This document shows positions 1-8,847 of a DNA stretch of 35,632 nucleotides, piece by piece. The notes under the pieces are model-generated. The model was not told where the DNA came from and did not search any database. It was given only the letters and a program-made list of their open reading frames with translations. The stretch is from CALLJL01 sp964627255 (GTDB lineage: Bacteria > Acidobacteriota > Aminicenantia > Aminicenantales > CALLJL01), in NCBI GenBank assembly GCA_964627255.1, contig CAZVIN010000060.1:1-35632 (forward strand), written 5' to 3'. The position numbers and the translations under genes are program-made. The number at the start of each line of letters is the position of its first letter. The first letter of the stretch is position 1.

Positions 1-34
1 CGGTGGCAGCTTGCCTATTTTCCTATTTTTTAAG

Positions 35-209
35 ACTGGGCAAAAGAAGAGGCTGCGAGGATGTAAACTGATTCAAGATTAAGGAGCAGGGAGGCAATTT
101 CCGCCGGCTCGGAGAAAGGCAAAGATGAAACGCCCTTAAAAACCTAAGTGGGAGCGAGGCCCTCCCGGCCATCTCCGGGCCTAGCACATACGAGGGCGAA
201 GAGAGTTTT
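35..209 (-). repeat. Diverged copy of the ~310-bp dispersed repeat (partial)
   Basis: Reading the plus strand here, the sequence aligns almost without gaps to the reverse complement of the element at 34898-35206. The best stretch is about 83-209, with shared blocks such as TTAAAAACCT and GGGAGCGAGG; similarity weakens toward position 35 and may continue off the window edge. The end near 209 (aagagag) corresponds to the CTCTTCC terminus of the good copies. I estimate roughly three quarters identity over the best 125 bp, judged by eye. It lies inverted relative to the other copies and carries no independent gene that I can support. Confidence 0.6.
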
Positions 210-553
210 TCATTGTGTATCCACAGCATGCTATTATGGGCTCTTTGGCAAGAAGGGTGATGATTTATTAGGCCCATATCGGTTATTTTTCTTTTAAAAG
301 CAAGAAGATTTAAAATTTTAAGCAGACCTAAAAGGAATTTAAAAATTGAGAGAGGCTTTGTTCTCATTCTAAGTATTAAAATATAATTAAAGTCAATTTT
401 TATAAAAAAAGTCGATATTTCGCCAATGAAAGAGCTCTTTTGGGTAAAACTTGACAAATACTCAGGATAAAAAAGGCTGAAGCCACTACTCTTTTTAAAC
501 ATGGGCGCTACGGCCTTGACAGTTGAAGAGGAGCTGAGTTATCTTGCTCGGCG
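210..553. other. AT-rich intergenic stretch upstream of pgsA
   Basis: No convincing gene is present between the repeat remnant and pgsA. The middle (about 280-420) is strongly AT-rich. A minus-strand open frame spanning 23-502 has no SD site and runs through the repeat remnant, so I treat it as noise. The only regulatory candidate is the promoter-like pair at 516-545. Confidence 0.5.
516..545 (+). promoter_or_regulatory. Candidate sigma70-type promoter for pgsA
   Basis: TTGACA (516-521) is a perfect -35 match, followed after 18 nt by TATCTT (540-545), a 4/6 match to the -10 box. A start of transcription about 7 nt later would fall at the pgsA ATG (554), giving a nearly leaderless message. 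That would agree with the lack of a properly spaced SD site. The weak -10 box makes this tentative. Confidence 0.3.
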
Positions 554-1093
554 ATGAACTTTCCTAACTTTCTGACTTTATTGCGGATTGTTACCATCCC
601 GGCTCTTGTCATTTGCCTTCTTTCCTCCTTTCCCTACCAAGCCTGGGTGTCCTTTGGCCTGTGGTGCTTGGCCACCTTTACCGATACCTTAGATGGCTTT
701 TTAGCTCGACGAAAAAGACAGGTGACAACTTTTGGCCAACTCCTTGACCCGATTGCTGATAAACTCCTGATAATCTCGGCGCTTATTTGTTTAGTCCAGG
801 TAGGTCGCGTCTTAGCCTGGATGGCTATCATAATCATCGGCCGAGAATTTGCCGTCACCGGATTCAGAGCGATTGCCTCCTCTCAAGGTTACCACATTCC
901 GGCCTCGCCTCTCGGAAAAGCCAAGATGATCCTCGAAACTATAACCATTGCTTTGCTCATTCTGGGGCCTGATTTATTAAATAATTTTTATATTTTTGCG
1001 CGGGTTGGTCTTTGGGGAATTATTGTCGCTTCGGTCGTCTCGGCCGCGGAATATGGCTGGCGTTATGGGCCCCAGCTCTCAAGCCGCTCTTGA
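554..1093 (+). CDS. pgsA: CDP-diacylglycerol--glycerol-3-phosphate 3-phosphatidyltransferase
   Basis: This membrane enzyme transfers the phosphatidyl group from CDP-diacylglycerol to sn-glycerol-3-phosphate, giving phosphatidylglycerophosphate, the first committed step to phosphatidylglycerol and cardiolipin. The 179-aa protein is the usual PgsA length and mostly hydrophobic helices. The CDP-alcohol phosphotransferase signature is complete: D44, D47-G48, A51-R52, then G61, D65 and D69 (DGFLAR and GQLLDPIADK). Another CDP-alcohol phosphotransferase (e.g. phosphatidylserine synthase) is possible, but the N-terminus (NFLTLLRI) and size are typical of PgsA. ATG 554 is the only reasonable start; GAGGAG at 528-533 is too distant to be a normal SD. 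The last 15 bp overlap the 3' end of the convergent fabD. Confidence 0.9.
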   Translation: MNFPNFLTLLRIVTIPALVICLLSSFPYQAWVSFGLWCLATFTDTLDGFLARRKRQVTTFGQLLDPIADKLLIISALICLVQVGRVLAWMAIIIIGREFAVTGFRAIASSQGYHIPASPLGKAKMILETITIALLILGPDLLNNFYIFARVGLWGIIVASVVSAAEYGWRYGPQLSSRS

Positions 1094-2011
1094 GAGTTCA
1101 TTTCTTAACTGCCTCAGGCCTGGGCTATTCTCACAGGCAAAAATGGCTATGGGCTGGCCCCAATTTCGGGCAGCTCGTTTCATCAAACCTGAAAGAACCC
1201 GGCCGGCGCCGACCTCGGCCACTTTATTAATCCCCTTTTCCCTCAAAACTTGCAGGCTTGGCCACCAGAGAACCGGCCGGCTCACCTGACGTTTAAGGGC
1301 CTGCCGAGCTTCCTCGCCCCCCTGAATGATTCGCGCTTCAACGTTGGTAATTATCGGGAATTTGAGGTCATGAAATTCCACCTGGTCCAGGTCTCGGGCT
1401 AATCTGTCTTCAGCTGGCTTCATTAAACTGGTATGAAAGGGCGCACTTACTGGCAACCAAACACTCCGCGGCGGCTTTAGCTTCTCTATGGCCTCTTCCA
1501 CTGCCCGTTTATGTCCGGCAATAACAATCTGTTCTTCGCCATTCCAGTTAGCCACTTCCACCACCCCGCTCTTAACTTCTGAGAGAATCGGACTGATGAC
1601 TTCAAAAGGAAGACCTAAAATGGCGGCCATGGCTCCCTCGCCCACCGGGACCGCTTCCTGCATATAAAGGCCTCTTTGGCGCACTAATCTTAGGGCATCA
1701 GAAAAGGAAACAGCGCCGGCGGCTACGAGGGCGGAGTATTCTCCTAAGCTATGACCACAAGCAATATCTGGTTCCACCCCCAATAGTTCATAAGCAATAT
1801 AGCTTACTGTGAGCAACGCTGGCTGAGTGTTAGCAGTAAGACGAAGCTCCTCCTCTGGCCCCTCGAAACAGAGCCGGGATAGAGAAAAGCCCAGAATTTC
1901 ATCGGCCAAAGAGAAAATATCCCTGGCTCGAGGAAATTCCTCATAAAATTCCTTGCCCATGCCGACATACTGGGAGCCTTGTCCCGGAAATAAAAAAGCT
2001 AGGTCGGGCAT
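1079..2011 (-). CDS. fabD: Malonyl-CoA:ACP transacylase
   Basis: FabD loads malonyl units from malonyl-CoA onto acyl carrier protein for fatty-acid elongation in the cytoplasm. The 310-aa protein opens with LFPGQGSQ and carries the nucleophile elbow GHSLG with Ser88, the substrate-carboxylate Arg (R113 in RQRG), and the catalytic His193 in PFHTSLM. I start at ATG 2011 because AGGTGG lies 5 nt upstream and the protein then begins at the normal family N-terminus; a longer frame reaching 2089 adds 26 unrelated residues. Its start overlaps the 3' end of the SurA-like gene by 13 bp, so translational coupling is likely. It is last in the minus-strand block; the rest of fatty-acid synthesis is not in the window. 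Its TGA lies inside the convergent pgsA. Confidence 0.93.
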   Translation of the reverse strand: MPDLAFLFPGQGSQYVGMGKEFYEEFPRARDIFSLADEILGFSLSRLCFEGPEEELRLTANTQPALLTVSYIAYELLGVEPDIACGHSLGEYSALVAAGAVSFSDALRLVRQRGLYMQEAVPVGEGAMAAILGLPFEVISPILSEVKSGVVEVANWNGEEQIVIAGHKRAVEEAIEKLKPPRSVWLPVSAPFHTSLMKPAEDRLARDLDQVEFHDLKFPIITNVEARIIQGGEEARQALKRQVSRPVLWWPSLQVLREKGINKVAEVGAGRVLSGLMKRAARNWGQPIAIFACENSPGLRQLRNELSRAA

Positions 2012-2679
2012 AATCCACCTCGCTCGAAATAGTGCAAACAATCCTGATAAAGACGAATTATAGCTTGTTTCTTGAGCCCCGCAATCCACTCTTCTAACTG
2101 TCGCCTCACTTTTTCTTGGCGCAAACGAGCCTCGATTGTCGGTAATATCTCGATTAAGGGCTGGGGTGGCAGGCTCTTAACTTGCTGTTCGACAAGATAC
2201 TTTTCAGAATAGTAAGCTTCAATTTCCCGGAGCGTAACGTTTACTCTCTGGTTAGACCTGGAAGCTATGATCTTTTCGTAAAGCAATTTTTCCCGAAGGT
2301 ACGGTTCCAAGTCTTTGGCTGTCAGTCCATAAAAAAACATCCTTTGCTTGACCCGTTCTTCCCCCAGGGTCAGAAAAATGGTTTGCTTGGCCTGGTCAAT
2401 TTCTTCGGCTGCCACGGTGGCTTCGGTCTTGGCCGAAGCAACAATAATCTTCATTTCAATCACTTTCTCTAAAAGCTGGTTAGGTGCAAGAGCGACTCCC
2501 GGAGAGGGATGGAAAATAAACTCGTCGATGATTTTAAGGTCGCTCAGGGTGATAATTTGGCCGTCAACAGAAGCCACCAAGCAATCAACTATCTGGGCTC
2601 TGCTTTGGCCTATCCCCGAAGGGACAACTACCGCGAGCAAAGCTAAGCTAAGGAGAACGATTCGGTTCTTACCTAGCAT
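1999..2679 (-). CDS. SurA-like periplasmic chaperone without a PPIase domain
   Basis: The 226-aa protein has a cleavable signal peptide (hydrophobic core about residues 7-23) and then a segment resembling the SurA N-terminal chaperone domain. Typical features are VASVDGQIITLSDL near residues 35-48, a helical middle, and a final charged helix around residues 184-206. SurA escorts unfolded outer-membrane proteins across the periplasm to the BAM complex. The parvulin rotamase domains of Proteobacterial SurA are absent, so this is a chaperone-only version. Its ATG overlaps the TGA of the Omp85 gene (TGATG, 1-nt overlap), strong evidence of co-expression and a shared role in outer-membrane protein assembly. 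The family call rests on motif resemblance. Confidence 0.7.
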   Translation of the reverse strand: MLGKNRIVLLSLALLAVVVPSGIGQSRAQIVDCLVASVDGQIITLSDLKIIDEFIFHPSPGVALAPNQLLEKVIEMKIIVASAKTEATVAAEEIDQAKQTIFLTLGEERVKQRMFFYGLTAKDLEPYLREKLLYEKIIASRSNQRVNVTLREIEAYYSEKYLVEQQVKSLPPQPLIEILPTIEARLRQEKVRRQLEEWIAGLKKQAIIRLYQDCLHYFERGGLCPT

Positions 2680-5423
2680 CAGAAAACCTGCCCGATTGTC
2701 AGGAATAGAAGGGGCTTGGCTTTTCGCTCCAGTTCAGACAAATTCCAACCCAGCTCGAGTCGAAGGGGGCCAAGGGGTGTCCGATAACGAAGTCCAAACC
2801 CAAGAGCGTTATGCATTGAGGCTAAGTTAAACTGACTTCTTTTACTGAAGACATTGCCTGAATCATAGAAAATCGTCGCACTCAAATTCGGGAGAGAAGC
2901 CAATAAGGGTAAACTAAATTCAAAATTAAAGAGGATTAAAGCTTTCCCGCCCACTGGTTTGCCTGAAAACGCATCTTTTGGCCCCAAAGCATCAAATTCT
3001 TCGCCCCGAAAAGAATTGCTGCCACCAGCAAAGAAGCGCTCATGAATCGGGATACGGCCCCGGCCCAGGCCAAGACGGAAGGTAGTTGCCAGGTTCCAGC
3101 GGGGAGCCAAGCTAAAAAATCTTTGATACTTGATGAAGGCCTTCAAGAATTCCGCCTCAGCCCTGAAAAGAGGAAACGCCCATTCTAAAACAGCCGAGGC
3201 AAAATATCCCTTTTGGGGATTAAAGCTATCGTCGCGGCGGTCACGAATCAAACTGGACGAAAAAGAAGTCGAGGAAAAGGGGAAAAACTGACGGTCAACT
3301 TCTGATTCCGTAATTTCAAGATGAGTGAGCACAGTTCGAGCATAACGAAAAGTCATCACGGTCATCAGGTCTCCGCTTAGGGCTTTTATCCCTGTCAGGC
3401 TAACACCTCGGCGGTCAAAACCAAAGCTGACCCTTTCTTCTCTTTCCAGCCAGATATTCATGTATCCTCGGAAGGGAACGCCAAAAAAATACGGCTGCTC
3501 CCAAGAGACAACTCCTCTGGTTTCTTTCAGACTCATCTGACTAACAAAACTAAGTTGAGACGCATCTCCGAGGAGGTTAGTCCGGACAATCTCGGCGGTA
3601 CCCCGCAGACGGAGCACGTTGTTCCAGACCTCAAAACCTCGGGGTTCGGACTTCGTCTCGAGGCCCAATCCGACGCTGGCCAGGTTTCGCTCGCCTTCGT
3701 GGAAACGAAAGACCAAATCTAACTCATCACGCCAAGCTGGAATTTCTTCTACCTGGACACTGGCAAAAATCCCCAACCGCTCTAAGTTTCTTTTTGACTC
3801 CTGAATCAGATTTTCATCCGCCCAGTCTCCCTCTTTTATCCTAAGCTCTTTGCGAATCGTTGCTTCCTTAGTAGTGACGGTTCCCGAAAAAAAGATACGG
3901 CGCAGACGATATCTCCGTCCTTCCTCTATCTTAAAAAGGAGAGAATAAACATTGGGCTGGATAACCTTCTCCTCGACGGAGACGGAGGTGCCTCTAAAAC
4001 CCTGCCGCTGATAAAACTCAATTAAACGCTGCCGGTCAAGCTTAACCTGAGGAGAATAATAAGGACCGCCGGGTTGACTGGAAATCAATCCCCTAAGCTG
4101 CTCAGCCGAAAAGGAAAGGTGAGGATTGAAGCTAATTTCGCCAATTGTTTCGCGGTTTCCCTCGTCGACGTTAAGCCGAGCTATCACTTCATTCTCTTTT
4201 TTATCAAGTTCCAACCAAACCCGAACCTGAGGAAAACCATTCATCTGATAAAAAGCTTCAATTTCCTTGGGCAGGTCATAGAGTCTCTCGCCATCAATGA
4301 CGGCAGCAAAAGGTGTCCGGTCATTAAGGCCAAGAGCTTGACGCAGCCTTTCTTCACTGAACTGATTCAGCCCAGAAAAAATAACCGATCTCAGACGACG
4401 TTTAGGTCCGAGTTCAAGGGTGTAAGTTACCCTCAGTTCCGCCTCATTTTTTTCTAGGCTCGATTTTATTTGAGCCTCAAAATAGCCTTTGCGCCTCAGA
4501 TAACGAAGAACCCTGGCCTCGCCCTCACTTAGGGCCCATTCTTCAAAAACCCTTTCTTCCCAGAGAGGAGTGACGAGCGACAACGGAACCTTGGCGCCCC
4601 TAAACTCGATAATGACTTTTTCATGAAGCTGGACATTAATTTCCAAGGCGACCTCTTGCGCCGCCTCATCCAAGGTAGCAAAATAGCTAACCTCTGCCCG
4701 GGAAAAGCCCTTCCGCCTCAAAGCTTGCTGCAAGGCCAGACACTCCGCTTCCAATTGCCTTGGGCTATAATTGTCTTTTATCAGGGAAACAAGGCGACCT
4801 TTATCCTTGGGACTGACCTTCTCCCCATCCCCCTTCCAGACAAGGCCCTGAATTTTCAATCGCTCCTTAGGGTTGATTTTCCAGTCGAGGTCAACTAAAC
4901 CACCGGATGGCAGTTTGGTCGGGATGACTTGAAGGTCAGGGTTGAAAAAGCCCTCCCTTTTTAGAATATCTATAATTTCTGATTTTCCCGCTTCCAAAAG
5001 ACCTTCATCAAAGGGTTCTCCTTCCCGCAGCGATTTAACCTCTGACCTGAGTAGTTCCGCTGAAAGACCTCCCTCTACGTTGAAATTAACTTGACGAAGG
5101 TAAAGTTGCCTTTCAAAATAAAAAGTAAGGTTTACGGGGTTCTGTCCATCACTAAAAACCTGAATATTAGAAAAAAGCTTGGTGAGATAAAGACGTTCAA
5201 TCACCTGACGAATTAAGAAAAAAGAAAAGGGCTCTCCCTTCGAGAGCGGAATCAACTGGCGCATTTCAGGCGCCGCGGGTTGGCCATCGACCTTAACCTC
5301 AATATTCCCGATGAGCAGCAGACCAGCTTCTTGTCCCTGCGCTATGGTAAAAAAAAGAAGGATTAAGCAAAGATACGCGGCTCTTAGCCCAAAAGAAAAA
5401 AATAACCGCGCCTTACTGGTCAA
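2679..5423 (-). CDS. Omp85/BamA-family outer membrane assembly protein with ~7 POTRA repeats
   Basis: This outer-membrane beta-barrel insertase carries periplasmic POTRA repeats. The chosen start is TTG 5423: a GGAGG lies 9 nt upstream, and it sits 4 nt after the tamB stop. A longer frame from TTG 5456 has no SD. The product is 914 aa with a signal peptide. I count about seven POTRA-like units between residues ~35 and ~580, each a beta-alpha-alpha-beta-beta pattern of about 75-80 residues ending in short acidic/glycine junctions. A barrel of about 330 residues follows. The lid-loop motif is visible as NSFRGEE, and the protein ends in Phe like a BamA beta-signal. BamA usually has five POTRAs and TamA three, so this could be BamA, a TamA analogue serving the adjacent TamB, or both. 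Confidence 0.88.
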   Translation of the reverse strand: MTSKARLFFSFGLRAAYLCLILLFFTIAQGQEAGLLLIGNIEVKVDGQPAAPEMRQLIPLSKGEPFSFFLIRQVIERLYLTKLFSNIQVFSDGQNPVNLTFYFERQLYLRQVNFNVEGGLSAELLRSEVKSLREGEPFDEGLLEAGKSEIIDILKREGFFNPDLQVIPTKLPSGGLVDLDWKINPKERLKIQGLVWKGDGEKVSPKDKGRLVSLIKDNYSPRQLEAECLALQQALRRKGFSRAEVSYFATLDEAAQEVALEINVQLHEKVIIEFRGAKVPLSLVTPLWEERVFEEWALSEGEARVLRYLRRKGYFEAQIKSSLEKNEAELRVTYTLELGPKRRLRSVIFSGLNQFSEERLRQALGLNDRTPFAAVIDGERLYDLPKEIEAFYQMNGFPQVRVWLELDKKENEVIARLNVDEGNRETIGEISFNPHLSFSAEQLRGLISSQPGGPYYSPQVKLDRQRLIEFYQRQGFRGTSVSVEEKVIQPNVYSLLFKIEEGRRYRLRRIFFSGTVTTKEATIRKELRIKEGDWADENLIQESKRNLERLGIFASVQVEEIPAWRDELDLVFRFHEGERNLASVGLGLETKSEPRGFEVWNNVLRLRGTAEIVRTNLLGDASQLSFVSQMSLKETRGVVSWEQPYFFGVPFRGYMNIWLEREERVSFGFDRRGVSLTGIKALSGDLMTVMTFRYARTVLTHLEITESEVDRQFFPFSSTSFSSSLIRDRRDDSFNPQKGYFASAVLEWAFPLFRAEAEFLKAFIKYQRFFSLAPRWNLATTFRLGLGRGRIPIHERFFAGGSNSFRGEEFDALGPKDAFSGKPVGGKALILFNFEFSLPLLASLPNLSATIFYDSGNVFSKRSQFNLASMHNALGFGLRYRTPLGPLRLELGWNLSELERKAKPLLFLTIGQVF

Positions 5424-5427
5424 ACTA

Positions 5428-8400
5428 TTAAAACCTCCGACGGATTTTGAGGTCAAAGCTCACTCGGCCCAATTCGTCTCTGATCCCAACTATTGATAAC
5501 CCGGGTTTTATCTCCCATTCCAAGCGGACGATTTCTTCTCTTTGCGTTGTCAGGTTGGTGGAATAAATTATAAAAAAGTTCTCCGAAATTTTTTTGCCGA
5601 CAGTAAGCCGCGCCGTCATTTCAGCCGAGGAACCCAAAACAAAGGGGTCAATCCGAAGACGGTCAAGGCTAAGGATTTTTTGGGCTCTTTTCTTGGCAGC
5701 CTCAACTATCTCTCCGGATAAAAAGGAGGCAGTGCTGACTTGAGCCGCGATGTCGGTAGAAGTAATACGTTTAAAGGATTCACCAAAGGCCAATAAAGCC
5801 AGGACTTCTTCTGGTCCCAGGGGTGGGGAGGAGCTGAACTCGGGTTTAAGCCCATCTGTAGGGCCAACCAGGGAAAAAATGACGCGATAATCCTGGACAT
5901 AAGTCTCGCCTTTCATCTCTAAATAGGGCGCGGAAATGAGCGGGTTGGTAAAGGTTAATTTGCCTTTTAGTAGGCGGAAGATTCTATCCTGAAAATAAAC
6001 GTTGCCGTCGAGAGCTTCGATTTCGCCAAGCAAAAGAGGGGAGCTGACTTCGCCGGTAATCATCAGGTCCAAGCTGCCTCTAATCCGGGCCAAAGAATTT
6101 TCTACATAAACTTGGTCCGCTGACTTAAGGCGTAAAGAAAGCATTAAGCCTTGCAAAAAACTGGGGATTACGGTTTCTTGTCCCGAAGAAGAAAAAGTGG
6201 TTTTCTCGAAAAATTCTCTTCTCCAGTAAGCCCTTTTAATCTCGAAGACACCTTCCAGAGAAAATTTCTCGGCGTTACGAACCAGCCGCAGCGAACCATC
6301 GGTTAAAAAACGAGCTCGGTCGAGAGGCGCAAGAACCAGGTCATGGCCGTCGAGCTGGAGGTCAAGCCGCAGATTACCGTCAGGTTCCCTTTTAATTTCG
6401 CCAAACCCTTGAAGCTCGCCACCTCCTAATTTAGCCTGGAAAGAGCGGACGGAAAAATTTTCATTCTGGATAAAGGCTAAGAGCGAAAAATCGTTTATGG
6501 CATGGGGGAAATTGGGAATGGGCAGGAGACGTCCGTTGGCTTCGAGAACGCCAGTGATTGTTTTTTGGCCTTGTTTCCTCACGAGTTCAAAAAGATAATT
6601 CAATTCACCCTCGGTCCCCTTCCAGGGAATTACAGCCAGAAGTTTGGTCTTACCTTTTCCTTTAATCGAATAATCAGGATGGCGAAAGGAAGTTTCCACG
6701 CTCAGGTCAAACCGGCCTTCTTGGTCGTAAGCTTCGCCACGCAACGAGGCGCTGAGCACCTCCGGCGTAATCAGAACCTCCGCCTCCCCCTCGAGGGAAC
6801 TCGGTTTATACCAAGAAAAACCGAATTTCTGGACTTTAAATTTCCCCTTAACTTTGTCCTGACCAAGAAGACCTTGGCCTTTGAGTTCCAGCTCGGCTTC
6901 CCCTTTTAATCCGGGTATTAAGTCTTCCAGGTTTAAGCCCTGGCTACTTAACTGGAATGAATAATTTTGCTGAGATAAATCAAGGCCAAGGTCCATTTGT
7001 ATCGGCCCTTTAGCCAAGCGGCCTTTAAAATTTTCTAAACGGAAGGCTTTGTCAGCCAAAGTTATTTGGCCAGAGGCATCGTTAATAATCTGGCCAAGAA
7101 AAATCAGCCGCGGGCTAAAAAAATGGCCTTCAAGAAAAGAAGAACCATTTGGCTGAATTTTTAATTGAAACTGACCACTAAATTTTCCGCTTAAAGGTAA
7201 CCTGACCCCCAAACCGGCCAGAATTCTATTTGCCTCGCCCGCTTGAAGAACGAAGGTAGCCAGGCTGCCGGCGGAATCAACGCTGAGCTCTGCTTTTCCC
7301 GTCATCTCTGGGTCAGTAAATTGAAAGCTACCCTTAAAACGACCTGCCCCAATTTTAAATAACCCGGAGGCTCCCGCTACCTCAAACTGGTCAAAGCTAA
7401 TTGGGGAACCTTCGAATTCCACCGTTACCTCCGGCGAAGCCAACGGCCCTGCTAAACTTACTCTGGTCTCGGCTTGGCCTTTTATTTCAGGGAAATTCCA
7501 GATTTTGCCCAAAAGCGCTTGCAAAAAAGCTCGGGTCTCGGCAATATCAACCACCTCGCCCTTGATCTGAACCTCCATATTCTGCGACAGGTTGATTTGC
7601 CCTTCAGCCTGGAAACGGGCAAAGTTACTCAGGAGTTCGGGAGAAAAAAGTTTAACCTGATTGTGGCCATCCCAATTAACCCGAAAGAACCCTTGAAAAG
7701 GATACCGGCTGGCTTCAGCCTGAAAATCTTTATCCCTGAATTCGCCTTCAACCTGTAACTCACCCTTAGCGAGCCGAAAATTCCCCCAAGCCGGCGATTT
7801 GACCGGCCAGGGAAGACGGAGTTCTTTCATAACCGGGTCAAGATGAAAGCGAGCGAACTTGCCGGCCACCATCTGCTTTTCCCAGGAAACAGAGAACTCG
7901 CCCCCTTCTGCCAGCGACCCATACTGCATTTTTAAGTCGCCTCTTTTCCCCAAGGTTGTGCTAATCCACCCTTGGCCTGGGCTCAAAAAATAACCATTCA
8001 GGCTTAAATCAGCGGCCTGAACTTTTCCTTCATAGCTCCAATATCCTTCCCGCCGCCCCAATTTGCCTTCGCTTACCACCTGGCCTTCCCAGGTAAAAGG
8101 CAGGTGTAGCCAGGAATCAAGAGAGCTCAGCGGCCACCAGAAAGTACCATTAAGCTCAACTTGAGGGTTACTAATATTAGTTACTTTTCCCTTCAGCTGA
8201 AAATATCTGTCGCTTGCCGTCATCAAAAACCGGCGGACCATCAGCTCTGGGCCTCGGCCTTCAAGCCATAGTCTAAGCCGAGCTGAGGTTATAATTTCTT
8301 TCGCCGACAGGGTTAAAGTCCCGTTTTCGGATTCAGCTTGAAGCGCCAATCGGTCGCCTCGCTGCTTCCAAAGAGCCCTCAACTCGCTGGCCTGAAATGA

Positions 8401-8832
8401 AATGTCTTTAGTCTGAATAAGAACATCTGCGTGCCTTAAAACCACGGCTTCTAAAATAAACGAGGGCGGCAAGCCAAAAAAACTACCGCCTGTCTTTCTC
8501 AAAGTTTCTGGGACATATCGAATTACTGGTTTATCTATGAAAACTGTGACCGGTCTTTCCCGTGAAAAGAGGGAAAAAAGCTTAGTCCGAACAAAAAGCT
8601 TCTGCGCAGTAAAGGAGGGGGTTTCTCCAACCAGCCGCATATTTTCAAAAACAAGACCGGGAGGGATTAAGCTAACTCGGACGTGAGAGTAGGAGAAAAC
8701 AGAACTCAATTGTTGCTGGAGCTGTCGTAACAGGAAGTTTCTTAAAGTTATCCCGGCCAGCAAAACCAGGGCCATTATAAAAAAGAATATCACGGTCTTT
8801 AGCCAGCGGCGAAAAGTCCAGCGGGTTTTCAT
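5428..8832 (-). CDS. tamB: TamB-like translocation/assembly module protein (DUF490)
   Basis: TamB proteins are inner-membrane-anchored, periplasm-spanning AsmA-like proteins. They work with an Omp85 partner in outer-membrane protein assembly and are implicated in phospholipid transport to the outer membrane. The 1134-aa product has one N-terminal membrane anchor (about residues 13-32), then a very long stretch of alternating short beta strands as expected of the lipid-binding groove, and the DUF490 region over roughly the last 350 residues (for example LKGKLTFTNPLISAPYLEM followed by PPLGPEEVLALLAFGES). It ends in Phe. ATG 8832 has only a weak SD, 15 nt after the carrier-protein stop. The Omp85 gene follows after 4 nt, the classic TamB/TamA-type pairing. 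Confidence 0.9.
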   Translation of the reverse strand: MKTRWTFRRWLKTVIFFFIMALVLLAGITLRNFLLRQLQQQLSSVFSYSHVRVSLIPPGLVFENMRLVGETPSFTAQKLFVRTKLFSLFSRERPVTVFIDKPVIRYVPETLRKTGGSFFGLPPSFILEAVVLRHADVLIQTKDISFQASELRALWKQRGDRLALQAESENGTLTLSAKEIITSARLRLWLEGRGPELMVRRFLMTASDRYFQLKGKVTNISNPQVELNGTFWWPLSSLDSWLHLPFTWEGQVVSEGKLGRREGYWSYEGKVQAADLSLNGYFLSPGQGWISTTLGKRGDLKMQYGSLAEGGEFSVSWEKQMVAGKFARFHLDPVMKELRLPWPVKSPAWGNFRLAKGELQVEGEFRDKDFQAEASRYPFQGFFRVNWDGHNQVKLFSPELLSNFARFQAEGQINLSQNMEVQIKGEVVDIAETRAFLQALLGKIWNFPEIKGQAETRVSLAGPLASPEVTVEFEGSPISFDQFEVAGASGLFKIGAGRFKGSFQFTDPEMTGKAELSVDSAGSLATFVLQAGEANRILAGLGVRLPLSGKFSGQFQLKIQPNGSSFLEGHFFSPRLIFLGQIINDASGQITLADKAFRLENFKGRLAKGPIQMDLGLDLSQQNYSFQLSSQGLNLEDLIPGLKGEAELELKGQGLLGQDKVKGKFKVQKFGFSWYKPSSLEGEAEVLITPEVLSASLRGEAYDQEGRFDLSVETSFRHPDYSIKGKGKTKLLAVIPWKGTEGELNYLFELVRKQGQKTITGVLEANGRLLPIPNFPHAINDFSLLAFIQNENFSVRSFQAKLGGGELQGFGEIKREPDGNLRLDLQLDGHDLVLAPLDRARFLTDGSLRLVRNAEKFSLEGVFEIKRAYWRREFFEKTTFSSSGQETVIPSFLQGLMLSLRLKSADQVYVENSLARIRGSLDLMITGEVSSPLLLGEIEALDGNVYFQDRIFRLLKGKLTFTNPLISAPYLEMKGETYVQDYRVIFSLVGPTDGLKPEFSSSPPLGPEEVLALLAFGESFKRITSTDIAAQVSTASFLSGEIVEAAKKRAQKILSLDRLRIDPFVLGSSAEMTARLTVGKKISENFFIIYSTNLTTQREEIVRLEWEIKPGLSIVGIRDELGRVSFDLKIRRRF

Positions 8833-8847
8833 GTTTCTTAGAAAAAA

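Noticed and set aside
23..502. 159-codon minus-strand open frame before pgsA
   Set aside because: No SD, low-complexity composition, runs through the repeat relic and AT-rich DNA; no family resemblance.
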